A stretch of 8,011 nt of DNA from the NCBI GenBank assembly GCA_048204295.1, contig DBFBLF010000005.1, forward strand, positions 1 through 8,011. The letters are read 5' to 3'. Shown piece after piece: positions 1-5,548 of this stretch (its first letter is position 1; every line of letters begins with the position of its first letter). The DNA comes from Metaruminococcus_A sp900762715. GTDB lineage: Bacteria; Bacillota; Clostridia; Oscillospirales; Ruminococcaceae. The notes beneath the pieces are model-generated. The model saw only the letters and a list, made by a program, of their open reading frames with translations. It did not search any database and had not been told where the DNA came from. Made by a program: the position numbers and the translations under genes.

Positions 1-1
1 A

Positions 2-76
2 GTTCAGCCTGCTGTTTCGCTTTTACAAATTTGTATTGGCATTCTTTGTATCATCTGCCGAAAAAAAAGAGTATAA
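2..76 (+). CDS. Possible 3' end of an upstream membrane-protein gene (partial)
   Basis: An open frame enters from the left edge and stops at TAA (74-76). It reads as a hydrophobic stretch (LLQICIGILCIIC) followed by a basic tail (RKKRV), the pattern of a C-terminal membrane helix with a positively charged cytoplasmic end. All three + frames are open for much of this AT-rich stretch, so openness is weak evidence and the call rests only on this composition. An alternative is that positions 1-90 are purely intergenic. Low confidence. Confidence 0.2.
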   Translation, partial: VQPAVSLLQICIGILCIICRKKRV

Positions 77-89
77 TTCTCATTTTTTT
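61..89 (+). promoter_or_regulatory. Phased A8/T7 tracts upstream of the promoter (UP element or weak terminator)
   Basis: A run of eight A (61-68) and a run of seven T (83-89) lie just upstream of the -35 box, with centres about 21 bp apart, roughly two helical turns. This fits an UP element or bent DNA that helps RNA polymerase. The same bases can fold as a weak hairpin (A-tract and GAG at 69-71 against CTC at 79-81 and the T-tract, with one A/A mismatch) ending in T7, so they could instead terminate an upstream gene. The sequence does not decide between these. Confidence 0.35.
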
Positions 90-92
90 ACA

Positions 93-110
93 TTGACAAT
101 TCATTCACAA
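93..110. promoter_or_regulatory. Putative Rex operator, left site (overlaps -35)
   Basis: The 18-bp site reads TTGACAA-N4-TTCACAA. Compared with the Rex operator consensus TTGTGAA-N4-TTCACAA known from Gram-positive bacteria, 12 of 14 defined bases match: the right half is perfect and the left half differs at two adjacent bases. Those two differences create the consensus -35 hexamer TTGACA. The operon itself encodes Rex, so autoregulation is the simplest reading. Binding is inferred from sequence only. Confidence 0.65.
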
Positions 111-121
111 CGCGCTACAAT
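93..121 (+). promoter_or_regulatory. Sigma-A promoter of the hydrogenase operon
   Basis: The -35 box is TTGACA (93-98, full consensus). The -10 box is TACAAT (116-121, one mismatch). The spacer is 17 bp, the optimum. The start of transcription is predicted near position 128, giving a leader of about 40 nt before the TTG start at 169. The -35 box lies inside the left Rex-like operator and the predicted start lies inside the right one, so a bound repressor would block polymerase directly. Confidence 0.82.
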
Positions 122-125
122 AATG

Positions 126-143
126 TTGTGAATAAATTGTCAA
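126..143. promoter_or_regulatory. Putative Rex operator, right site (overlaps transcription start)
   Basis: The site reads TTGTGAA-N4-TTGTCAA and is the mirror image of the left site. It also matches 12 of 14 defined bases of the Rex consensus, here with a perfect left half. Its centre lies 33 bp, about three helical turns, from the centre of the left site. The two sites together form an inverted repeat of about 22 bp per arm (90-111 with 125-146), with one clear mismatch (102/134) and one G-T pair. Confidence 0.62.
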
Positions 144-153
144 TGTTATTTAT

Positions 154-159
154 AGGGGG
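154..159 (+). promoter_or_regulatory. Ribosome binding site fixing the TTG start at 169
   Basis: AGGGGG at 154-159 lies 9 nt before TTG (169-171). No ATG or GTG upstream in the same frame gives a better spacing, and starting later would cut into the N-terminal strand before the first cluster cysteine. This supports the TTG start. Confidence 0.7.
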
Positions 160-168
160 TACTTTATT

Positions 169-417
169 TTGACTGTGACCATCTGCATCGGCAGTTCCTG
201 CCATCTGAAGGGTTCCAGAGACATTATTAAAATTCTGGAACGCCTGGTTTCACTCCACCATCTGGAGGACCGCGTCACCCTGCAGGGCTCTTTCTGCATG
301 GGCGAATGCACCAAAAACGGCGTCTGCGTCAAAGTGGACGACGAATTCTGCACCGTCATTCCTGCAAACGTTGAAGAATTTTTTGAAAATCAGATTCTGA
401 AGAAGGTGAATTCATGA
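169..417 (+). CDS. Thioredoxin-like [2Fe-2S] ferredoxin
   Basis: This 82-residue protein belongs to the thioredoxin-like [2Fe-2S] ferredoxin fold also found in NuoE/HoxE-type subunits of NADH dehydrogenases and bifurcating hydrogenases. The four expected ligands are present as C6-x4-C11 and C43-x3-C47, within the family-like segments CIGSSC and FCMGEC. Extra cysteines at 53 and 61 are not part of the usual motif. There is no signal peptide, so it should be cytoplasmic. At about 80 residues it is the stand-alone cluster domain without the helical N-terminal part of full NuoE. It opens the operon with a TTG start and its stop overlaps the hydS start by 4 bp (ATGA), suggesting translational coupling. 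An electron-transfer role for HydS or HydA2 is inferred. The fold assignment is firm; the partner is not known. Confidence 0.88.
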   Translation: MTVTICIGSSCHLKGSRDIIKILERLVSLHHLEDRVTLQGSFCMGECTKNGVCVKVDDEFCTVIPANVEEFFENQILKKVNS

Positions 418-2138
418 GCGTCATTGGTTTAAAACGCGCCAACTGTAAAAACTGCTATAAATGCCTGCGGGTCTGTCCGGTCAAATCCATTACTTTCAAA
501 GATGACCGTGCGGAAATCATGCCCCAGGAGTGCATTCTCTGCGGTCATTGCCTGGAAGCCTGCCCGCAGAACGCCAAAACGGTTCAGAGCGATATTGAAA
601 AGGTACTCAAATACATAGCGTCCGACGCAAAGGTCGTGGTGTCTTTGGCGCCGTCCTTTATTGGTTCCTTTGTCTTTAAAAAGCCTGCCCAAATTGTTAC
701 TGCGCTGAAAAAGCTCGGTTTTGACGCCGTTGCCGAGACGGCGGAGGGGGCTTCCATGGTTACAGACGAATATTACCGTATTCTGACCGAAACCGATCAA
801 AAAACGGCGATTACCACCTGCTGTCCCACTGTAAATAACCTTATTGAAAAATATTATCCCGAGCTGATTCCTTACATGCTGCCTTCCATCACCCCGATGA
901 TTGCACACGGACGGCTTCTTAAAAAGCGGTTCGGCGCGGCAACCAAAGTTGTCTTTATCGGGCCCTGCATTGCAAAAATTGAGGAAGCGGACGATGTGAT
1001 GCACGCAAACGATGTTGACGCCGTCCTCACCTTTGACGAAGTTGCAAACTGGTTCGAAAAAGAAGGAATTCGCCCCGAAGAACTGGAAGAATCTCCGTTT
1101 GAAGACGCGGAGCCGGGTATCAACCGAATGTACCCGATTACCGACGGTATTATTGCTTCCCTGAAAGAGCGGGGCGGCCTTGAAGGCCGGAAGGTGATGA
1201 GTATTGACGGAATCGACCGCTGCATCGACCTGTTCAAGGCGCTCAAGAACGGTGAACTGGAGCCCTGCGTCATTGAAGCGAACGCCTGTAAAGGCGGTTG
1301 TATTTATGGGCCGGCGGTTCACGGAAACCGCACCAAACGGTTCCAGGCTGCTTTTGACATCCGGGAGTACACTGAAGAGAACGGCCGGGAGTTCCCGAAA
1401 ATTGACGCCGGAGTTGAAATGCACAAGGCATTTATTGATAAAACAAAGACTGACGATATTCCGGACGAAGAGACCATCCGTTCCATTCTGGCAAGCATCG
1501 GCAAAGACACCCCTGAAAAGGAGCAAAACTGCGGCTTCTGTGGATACCCCTCCTGCCGTGATAAAGCAATCGCTGTCTACCAGAAAAAAGCAAAACTTTA
1601 CATGTGCCTGCCTTATATGAGCGAAATGGCCCAGTCTCTCTCCAATGTCATCCTGGCGGAAACGCCTAATATTATCATAGCGGTTGATACCGACATGGTA
1701 ATTCAGGAAATGAACCTTGCGGCAGAGAAAGCACTCAAAACCAAACGCTATCTGGCTATCGGTCGGTATCTTTATGAATTTATTGACTCCTCCTATTTTG
1801 AACTGGTGGCACAGACCCATGAGAATATTACCGACAAGCGGGTGGAATACCCGCAGTACGACCTGGTAACTCTGCAGAACATCACCTATGTACCGGACCA
1901 GAAGATTATCATCGGTATCTTTAACGACATTACCGAAGAGGTCGAACAGCAGGATAAAATGTATAAGCTCCGGGTCGACACGGTGGATATGGCCCAGAAA
2001 GTCATTGACAACCAGATGCGGGTCGCGCAGCAGATCGCAAGCCTTTTGGGTGAAACGACCGCTGAAACAAAGGTGACCCTGACCAAATTAAAAGATATGA
2101 TAGTCTACGATGACGATGAGGTGGGAAGCAGGCCTTGA
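414..2138 (+). CDS. hydS: Putative sensory [FeFe] hydrogenase with PAS domain (HydS, group C type)
   Basis: The 574-residue protein starts with two [4Fe-4S] motifs (C11/C14/C17/C21 and C40/C43/C46/C50). The H-cluster domain follows with three signatures: TTCCP (C136, C137), GPCIAKIEE (C185, K188, E191) and E288-x3-C292-x2-G-C296. A further 4Fe-4S domain of the PF04060 type (C373, C376, C381, C398) leads into a PAS domain (about 415-509) and a helical, probably coiled-coil tail (510-574). No kinase or DNA-binding output domain is present. HydS proteins with this layout are proposed to sense H2 or redox state and pass the signal through PAS. The two H-cluster methionines of classical enzymes are replaced (G183, N290), but the cysteine at the proton-transfer position (C136) is kept. 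The start at 414 has AAGGTGA 4 nt upstream. The stop overlaps the phosphatase start by 4 bp. Catalytic competence is unknown. Confidence 0.9.
   Translation: MSVIGLKRANCKNCYKCLRVCPVKSITFKDDRAEIMPQECILCGHCLEACPQNAKTVQSDIEKVLKYIASDAKVVVSLAPSFIGSFVFKKPAQIVTALKKLGFDAVAETAEGASMVTDEYYRILTETDQKTAITTCCPTVNNLIEKYYPELIPYMLPSITPMIAHGRLLKKRFGAATKVVFIGPCIAKIEEADDVMHANDVDAVLTFDEVANWFEKEGIRPEELEESPFEDAEPGINRMYPITDGIIASLKERGGLEGRKVMSIDGIDRCIDLFKALKNGELEPCVIEANACKGGCIYGPAVHGNRTKRFQAAFDIREYTEENGREFPKIDAGVEMHKAFIDKTKTDDIPDEETIRSILASIGKDTPEKEQNCGFCGYPSCRDKAIAVYQKKAKLYMCLPYMSEMAQSLSNVILAETPNIIIAVDTDMVIQEMNLAAEKALKTKRYLAIGRYLYEFIDSSYFELVAQTHENITDKRVEYPQYDLVTLQNITYVPDQKIIIGIFNDITEEVEQQDKMYKLRVDTVDMAQKVIDNQMRVAQQIASLLGETTAETKVTLTKLKDMIVYDDDEVGSRP
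2118..2125 (+). promoter_or_regulatory. Ribosome binding site for the TTG start at 2135
   Basis: GAGGTGGG inside the last hydS codons lies 9 nt before TTG (2135-2137). The start overlaps the hydS stop as TTGA. The residues that follow (NIYIDTSYKSLNKY) fit the usual N-terminus of this phosphatase type, and the next possible start would remove part of that conserved segment. Confidence 0.7.
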
Positions 2139-3307
2139 ACATTTATATCGATACATCATACAAAAGCTTAAACAAGTATACAGAAGAGCTCTGCGGCGAC
2201 CGGGTGGAAATCATCCGGACCGATGAGTTTGTCATCTTGGTCCTGGCAGACGGATTGGGGAGCGGCGTCAAGGCGAACATCCTCTCCACCCTGACCTCCA
2301 AGATTATTGCGACAATGCTTTCAAACGGCGCAAAGATTGAGGACTGCGTTGATACCATTGCGAGCACCCTGCCAATCTGCAACGTGCGCCATCTCGCTTA
2401 TTCCACTTTCAGCATCCTCCAGCTGTTCTACACTGGAGAGGCTTACTTGGTCGAATTCGACAACCCGACCTGCGTTTTTCTGCGGGGCGGAAAAATTATG
2501 GAAATCCCCTTTGAAAACCGGACAGTCAGTTCCAAGAACATCCGGGAAGCGCGGTTCCAGACTACCATTGGCGATACCTTTGCCCTTTTCTCAGACGGCG
2601 TTATCCACGCGGGCGTAGGCGCAGTTCTAAACTTCGGTTTTCAGTGGGAAAATGCGGCTGCGCACCTGCAGAGTGCGGTGGAAAAAGAGAACACCGCTGC
2701 ACGTCTCGCCCTCTCTCTTTCGCAGGTCTGTGAGAGCCTCTACGCCGGAAAGCCGGGCGATGACACCACTGTTGCGGTTGCAAAGGTATTGCCGGAACGG
2801 GTAGTCAACCTCTTTACCGGCCCGCCGAGCGATAAGGAAAAAGACACTATCCTCCTCCACGACTTTATGGCGGAGCGGGGCAAAAGAGTTGTCTGCGGCG
2901 GCAGCAGCGCCCAGATTATCAGCAGGCTTCTAAACCGGCCGGTCAAGACCAGCATTGATTATACCGACCCGGAACTGCCGCCGATCGGCTACATCGACGG
3001 GATGGACCTTGTAACTGAAGGTGTGCTGACCCTTTCAAAAACAAACGAAATCCTGAGCGAATTTTCCAAATACGGCGTTGACTACGAACACATCAAAGCT
3101 CTTGACCGTGACAACGGCGCTTCCAAATTAGCTAAGCTCTTGATGGAGGAATGCACGCGCTTGAACCTGTTCGTCGGCAAAGCGATCAACGCCGCCCATC
3201 AGAACCCGAACCTGCCGGTAGACCTGAATATCCGCCAGAGGATTGTCAACCAGTTGACTGACAATCTACGCGCTTTGGGCAAGACCGTAAATGTAAAGTA
3301 TTATTGA
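2135..3307 (+). CDS. PP2C/SpoIIE-type Ser/Thr phosphatase with uncharacterised C-terminal domain
   Basis: The first ~220 of 390 residues form a PP2C-like phosphatase domain. Metal-binding motifs are visible as LADGLGSG (D39, G40), FSDG (D154, G155) and GDDTT (D209, D210). Such enzymes remove phosphate from Ser or Thr with Mn2+ or Mg2+. Residues ~225-390 form a second domain that I cannot name; it carries VVCGGSS (253-258) and IDGMDLVTEGVLTL (287-300). To my recollection similar two-part proteins accompany HydS genes in other Clostridia. There is no membrane segment. Its place between the sensory and the catalytic hydrogenase, with 4-bp coupling to hydS, suggests that it is the output module for HydS. 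The substrate is unknown and no kinase or anti-sigma gene is visible in the window. It is unlikely to be the sporulation protein SpoIIE itself, because the membrane domain is missing. Confidence 0.85.
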   Translation: MNIYIDTSYKSLNKYTEELCGDRVEIIRTDEFVILVLADGLGSGVKANILSTLTSKIIATMLSNGAKIEDCVDTIASTLPICNVRHLAYSTFSILQLFYTGEAYLVEFDNPTCVFLRGGKIMEIPFENRTVSSKNIREARFQTTIGDTFALFSDGVIHAGVGAVLNFGFQWENAAAHLQSAVEKENTAARLALSLSQVCESLYAGKPGDDTTVAVAKVLPERVVNLFTGPPSDKEKDTILLHDFMAERGKRVVCGGSSAQIISRLLNRPVKTSIDYTDPELPPIGYIDGMDLVTEGVLTLSKTNEILSEFSKYGVDYEHIKALDRDNGASKLAKLLMEECTRLNLFVGKAINAAHQNPNLPVDLNIRQRIVNQLTDNLRALGKTVNVKYY

Positions 3308-3325
3308 TGATAGAAAGATGGTAAC

Positions 3326-4777
3326 ATGGCTAAGATAACAAATTTCACCAGTGATGCAGTGCAGATTAAATACGATGTCCTGAAACGCGTTGCAGAACTA
3401 GCGTACGAAGGTACGCTGGAAGAAAATATTGACCAGATCCCGTTTGACCTGATTCCGGGAAATGTGGCTAAGTTCCGCTGCTGTGTCTACAAGGAGCGGG
3501 AGATTATCCGGGGCCGGGTGCGCCTGACCCAGGCGAAAGCCGCCCAGCCGGGTGAAGAGGCCCACGTGGTCAACGTCATTAAGGCCGCCTGCGAGGGCTG
3601 CCCCATCAACCGCTTCCGTGTAACGGAAAACTGCCAGCGCTGTATGGCAAAGCACTGCGTTGCAGCCTGCCCGTTTAACGCGATTACCATTTCCGGTAAA
3701 GGCGCTTATATTGATACCGACAAGTGCCGTGAATGCGGGCGGTGCGCTAAAGCTTGTCCCTATAACGCCATTGCCGACCTGGTCCGCCCCTGTAAACGGA
3801 GTTGTCCGGTCGACGCAATTACAATGGATCCCAAAAGCAAAATTGCGGAAATCCAGACCGATAAGTGCATCAACTGCGGTAACTGCGCCCGTTCCTGCCC
3901 GTTCGGCGCGATTTCCGATATCTCCTATCTGGTAGACGTCATTAATCTCATGAAGGAAAACGAGCACGTCTACGCCATCTTCGCGCCGGCTATCGAGGGG
4001 CAGTTTGGCCCTACTGTGACCGTTCCAATGATCAAGGGCGCCATTAAAAAGCTTGGCTTTAAAGAAGCTTACGAAGTGGCTCTCGGCGCAGATGCCGTTG
4101 CGAAGCATGAGGGCGAGGAACTCCGTCACGCCTTTTTGAACGGCCAGAAGATGACCACCTCCTGCTGTCCCGCCTTTGTGGCGATGATTGAAAAACATTT
4201 CCCAGACTTGGTATCCAAAATGTCCACCACCGTTTCCCCCATGGTGGCTACGGCGCGCTGGATCAAATCGGTCGACCGGCTGGCAAAAGTGGTCTTTATC
4301 GGTCCATGCCTTGCCAAAAAGGCCGAAGGGATGACCCCGGGAAACGATGTGGATTACGTCCTCACCTTTGAGGAACTGGCTGCGATGATTGAAAGCCGGA
4401 ACATTAGTTTTGAAGACGCCGACATTCCGAACACCGGCAGTATTTACGGGCGGAAATTTGCCCAGAGCGGCGGTGTTTTTGACGCAGTCGCGGAGTCTCT
4501 GCAGGAGGATGATGTGGAGCTCTCTGTCGCCTGTGTGAAATGCAATGGTGCGGACGAGTGTAAGAAGGCCCTTCTTCTTCTCAAAAACGGCAAGCTGACT
4601 GAGGACTTTATTGAAGGGATGGCCTGCGAAGGCGGCTGTATTGCCGGCCCCGCGGCGATTGCCCCTGTCAACCAGGTGCGCCAGGCGAGAGCCAAGCTGC
4701 TTCAGCTTGACGCCATTGATGATATTAACAGCGTTCTGGACGAGCACGATTTTTCAAAAATCAAGATGACCCGGTAA
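3326..4777 (+). CDS. hydA: [FeFe] hydrogenase, ferredoxin-type group B (HydA2-like)
   Basis: This 483-residue enzyme should reduce protons to H2 with electrons from reduced ferredoxin. An N-terminal segment typical of group B (FRCCVYKERE, C52/C53; C89/C92) precedes a cysteine-rich ferredoxin region: C103/C106/C111/C115, C134/C137/C140/C144, C156/C160 and C181/C184/C187/C191. The H-cluster domain has TSCCP (C280 proton-transfer position, C281 ligand), GPCLAKKAE (C328, K331, E334) and EGMACEGGC (E430, M432, C434, C438). No flavin, NADH-binding or PAS domain is present, so ferredoxin dependence is inferred. It begins 18 nt after the phosphatase stop, with only a weak ribosome site (AAAGATGG near 3314-3321), so it may rely on coupled translation. 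It is clearly a paralogue of the upstream HydS, but it keeps the L3 methionine and lacks the sensory tail. In Ruminococcus albus the equivalent gene is called hydA2. Confidence 0.93.
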   Translation: MAKITNFTSDAVQIKYDVLKRVAELAYEGTLEENIDQIPFDLIPGNVAKFRCCVYKEREIIRGRVRLTQAKAAQPGEEAHVVNVIKAACEGCPINRFRVTENCQRCMAKHCVAACPFNAITISGKGAYIDTDKCRECGRCAKACPYNAIADLVRPCKRSCPVDAITMDPKSKIAEIQTDKCINCGNCARSCPFGAISDISYLVDVINLMKENEHVYAIFAPAIEGQFGPTVTVPMIKGAIKKLGFKEAYEVALGADAVAKHEGEELRHAFLNGQKMTTSCCPAFVAMIEKHFPDLVSKMSTTVSPMVATARWIKSVDRLAKVVFIGPCLAKKAEGMTPGNDVDYVLTFEELAAMIESRNISFEDADIPNTGSIYGRKFAQSGGVFDAVAESLQEDDVELSVACVKCNGADECKKALLLLKNGKLTEDFIEGMACEGGCIAGPAAIAPVNQVRQARAKLLQLDAIDDINSVLDEHDFSKIKMTR

Positions 4778-4815
4778 TCCCCGCGGCATTCATTTTTAGA
4801 ATCGAGGAACTCTAT

Positions 4816-5439
4816 ATGCAAAAAACCATCCTTCCGCGGGAAGTGATTGTCCGTCTACCGAAATACCTGCGTTACCTGCGGGAGTTTGCCCTGCATGATA
4901 AAACCAAGGTTTCCTCTGGGGAACTTGCCGAAAAGCTCGGCATCACCGCCTCTCAGGTGCGGCGGGATCTGGGCCAGCTCGGCGTCAACGGGCATAACGG
5001 CTTCGGTTACCTCATCAACGAAGCGCACCGCAAAATCGCTGAGGAAGTGGGGCTGTACGACAGTCAGAAAGTCGCTATTATCGGGGCGGGCAATATCGGC
5101 CACGCGCTGACCGGCCATCGGATGTTCCGGGGGCGCGGCTTCGAGCTGATTGGAATTTACGACCGGGACCCGAAACTGATCGGAACTGTTGTCAACGGGC
5201 ATCAGGTAAAAGATGTGGAAAGCCTGAAGGACATTCCCGAACCGGAACGGCCTGGAATCATTGTCCTGGCAACCTCCAGTGAGAGCGCAGAGGAAACGGC
5301 GCGTTTTGCCGCCTCATTGGGTATCCGCGCAATCCTCAATTTCTGCTATACCGACCTGGAGTTCGACGATATGTTGATTGAAAACGTTCATATTGACGAC
5401 AGCCTGATGATGCTTTCTTATCAACTGAGCCACAATTAA
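4816..5439 (+). CDS. rex: Redox-sensing transcriptional repressor Rex
   Basis: Rex binds DNA when NADH is low relative to NAD+ and releases it when NADH rises, which turns on fermentative and H2-producing genes. The 207 residues give the usual length. Residues ~1-80 form the winged helix (SSGELAEKLGITASQVRRDL is the helix-turn-helix). The Rossmann fold has GAGNIG (G90, G92, G95) and the adenine-ribose acid in IYDRD (D116), and a C-terminal helix follows for dimer domain swapping. The segment after the recognition helix reads GQLGVNGHNGFGY; to my recollection many Rex proteins have phenylalanines here, so this wing region is somewhat divergent. The ribosome site GAGGA (4804-4808) sits 7 nt before the ATG. 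It is the last gene of the operon. Two matching operators at the operon promoter suggest autoregulation. Confidence 0.95.
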   Translation: MQKTILPREVIVRLPKYLRYLREFALHDKTKVSSGELAEKLGITASQVRRDLGQLGVNGHNGFGYLINEAHRKIAEEVGLYDSQKVAIIGAGNIGHALTGHRMFRGRGFELIGIYDRDPKLIGTVVNGHQVKDVESLKDIPEPERPGIIVLATSSESAEETARFAASLGIRAILNFCYTDLEFDDMLIENVHIDDSLMMLSYQLSHN

Positions 5440-5450
5440 AACGACGGAAG

Positions 5451-5493
5451 AAATCCCCAAAACATGCAAAATGATTGCATGTTTTGGGGATTT
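5451..5493 (+). terminator. Perfect 19-bp hairpin after rex (probable terminator)
   Basis: The arms 5451-5469 and 5475-5493 are fully complementary, with a 5-nt loop (AATGA). The hairpin starts 11 nt after the rex stop. The T-run after it is poor (the arm ends in ATTT and continues ATGC), so it is not a textbook terminator. It overlaps the next promoter, so it may also or instead act as a protein-binding dyad. Confidence 0.65.
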
Positions 5494-5503
5494 ATGCTAT
5501 AAT
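5475..5503 (+). promoter_or_regulatory. Extended -10 promoter for the FAD dehydrogenase-ddh unit
   Basis: The -35 box is TTGCAT (5475-5480), the spacer is 17 bp, and the -10 box is TATAAT (5498-5503, full consensus) preceded by TGC (extended -10). The predicted start is near 5510, leaving a leader of about 39 nt. The -35 box and most of the spacer form the 3' arm of the hairpin that follows rex. Confidence 0.75.
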
Positions 5504-5530
5504 AAATGGTGTTTTGTGCAAGGAATAACC

Positions 5531-5537
5531 AAAGGAG
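5531..5537 (+). promoter_or_regulatory. Ribosome binding site deciding the ATG at 5549
   Basis: AAAGGAG lies 11 nt before ATG (5549-5551). The longer in-frame start at 5471 sits in the hairpin loop, upstream of the predicted transcription start, and has no ribosome site. The 26 residues it would add do not fit the family, whose Rossmann motif comes close to the N-terminus. Confidence 0.8.
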
Positions 5538-5548
5538 TTTCAAAGAAA

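Noticed and set aside
70..99. Divergent - strand promoter (TTGTCA at 99-94, TATACT at 75-70, 18-bp spacer)
   Set aside because: The boxes are plausible, but no - strand open frame leads out of the left edge: the candidate start codons run into stops within the window. The AT-rich sequence makes chance matches likely.
429..1820. 463-codon open frame on the - strand opposite hydS
   Set aside because: Its codons align exactly with those of hydS, so it stays open simply because hydS lacks TTA, CTA and TCA codons in this stretch. It has no recognisable protein motif, and hydS has full family signatures.
3788..3805. Cysteines C156/C160 in the group B hydrogenase as a possible disrupted or extra ferredoxin domain
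   Set aside because: The first motif (C103/C106/C111/C115) has unusual spacing and can share ligands with CKRSCP, so this is probably a normal arrangement in the family and not damage.
3398..4747. 449-codon open frame on the - strand opposite the group B hydrogenase
   Set aside because: It is the same codon-aligned antisense effect; it ends precisely at a sense CTA codon (3398-3400). The two hydrogenase genes share the same codon avoidance, so the parallel is not evidence of antisense genes.
5471..5548. Upstream ATG extending the FAD dehydrogenase by 26 residues
   Set aside because: It lies in the hairpin loop, upstream of the predicted transcription start, without a ribosome site; the ATG at 5549 has AAAGGAG and the expected N-terminus.
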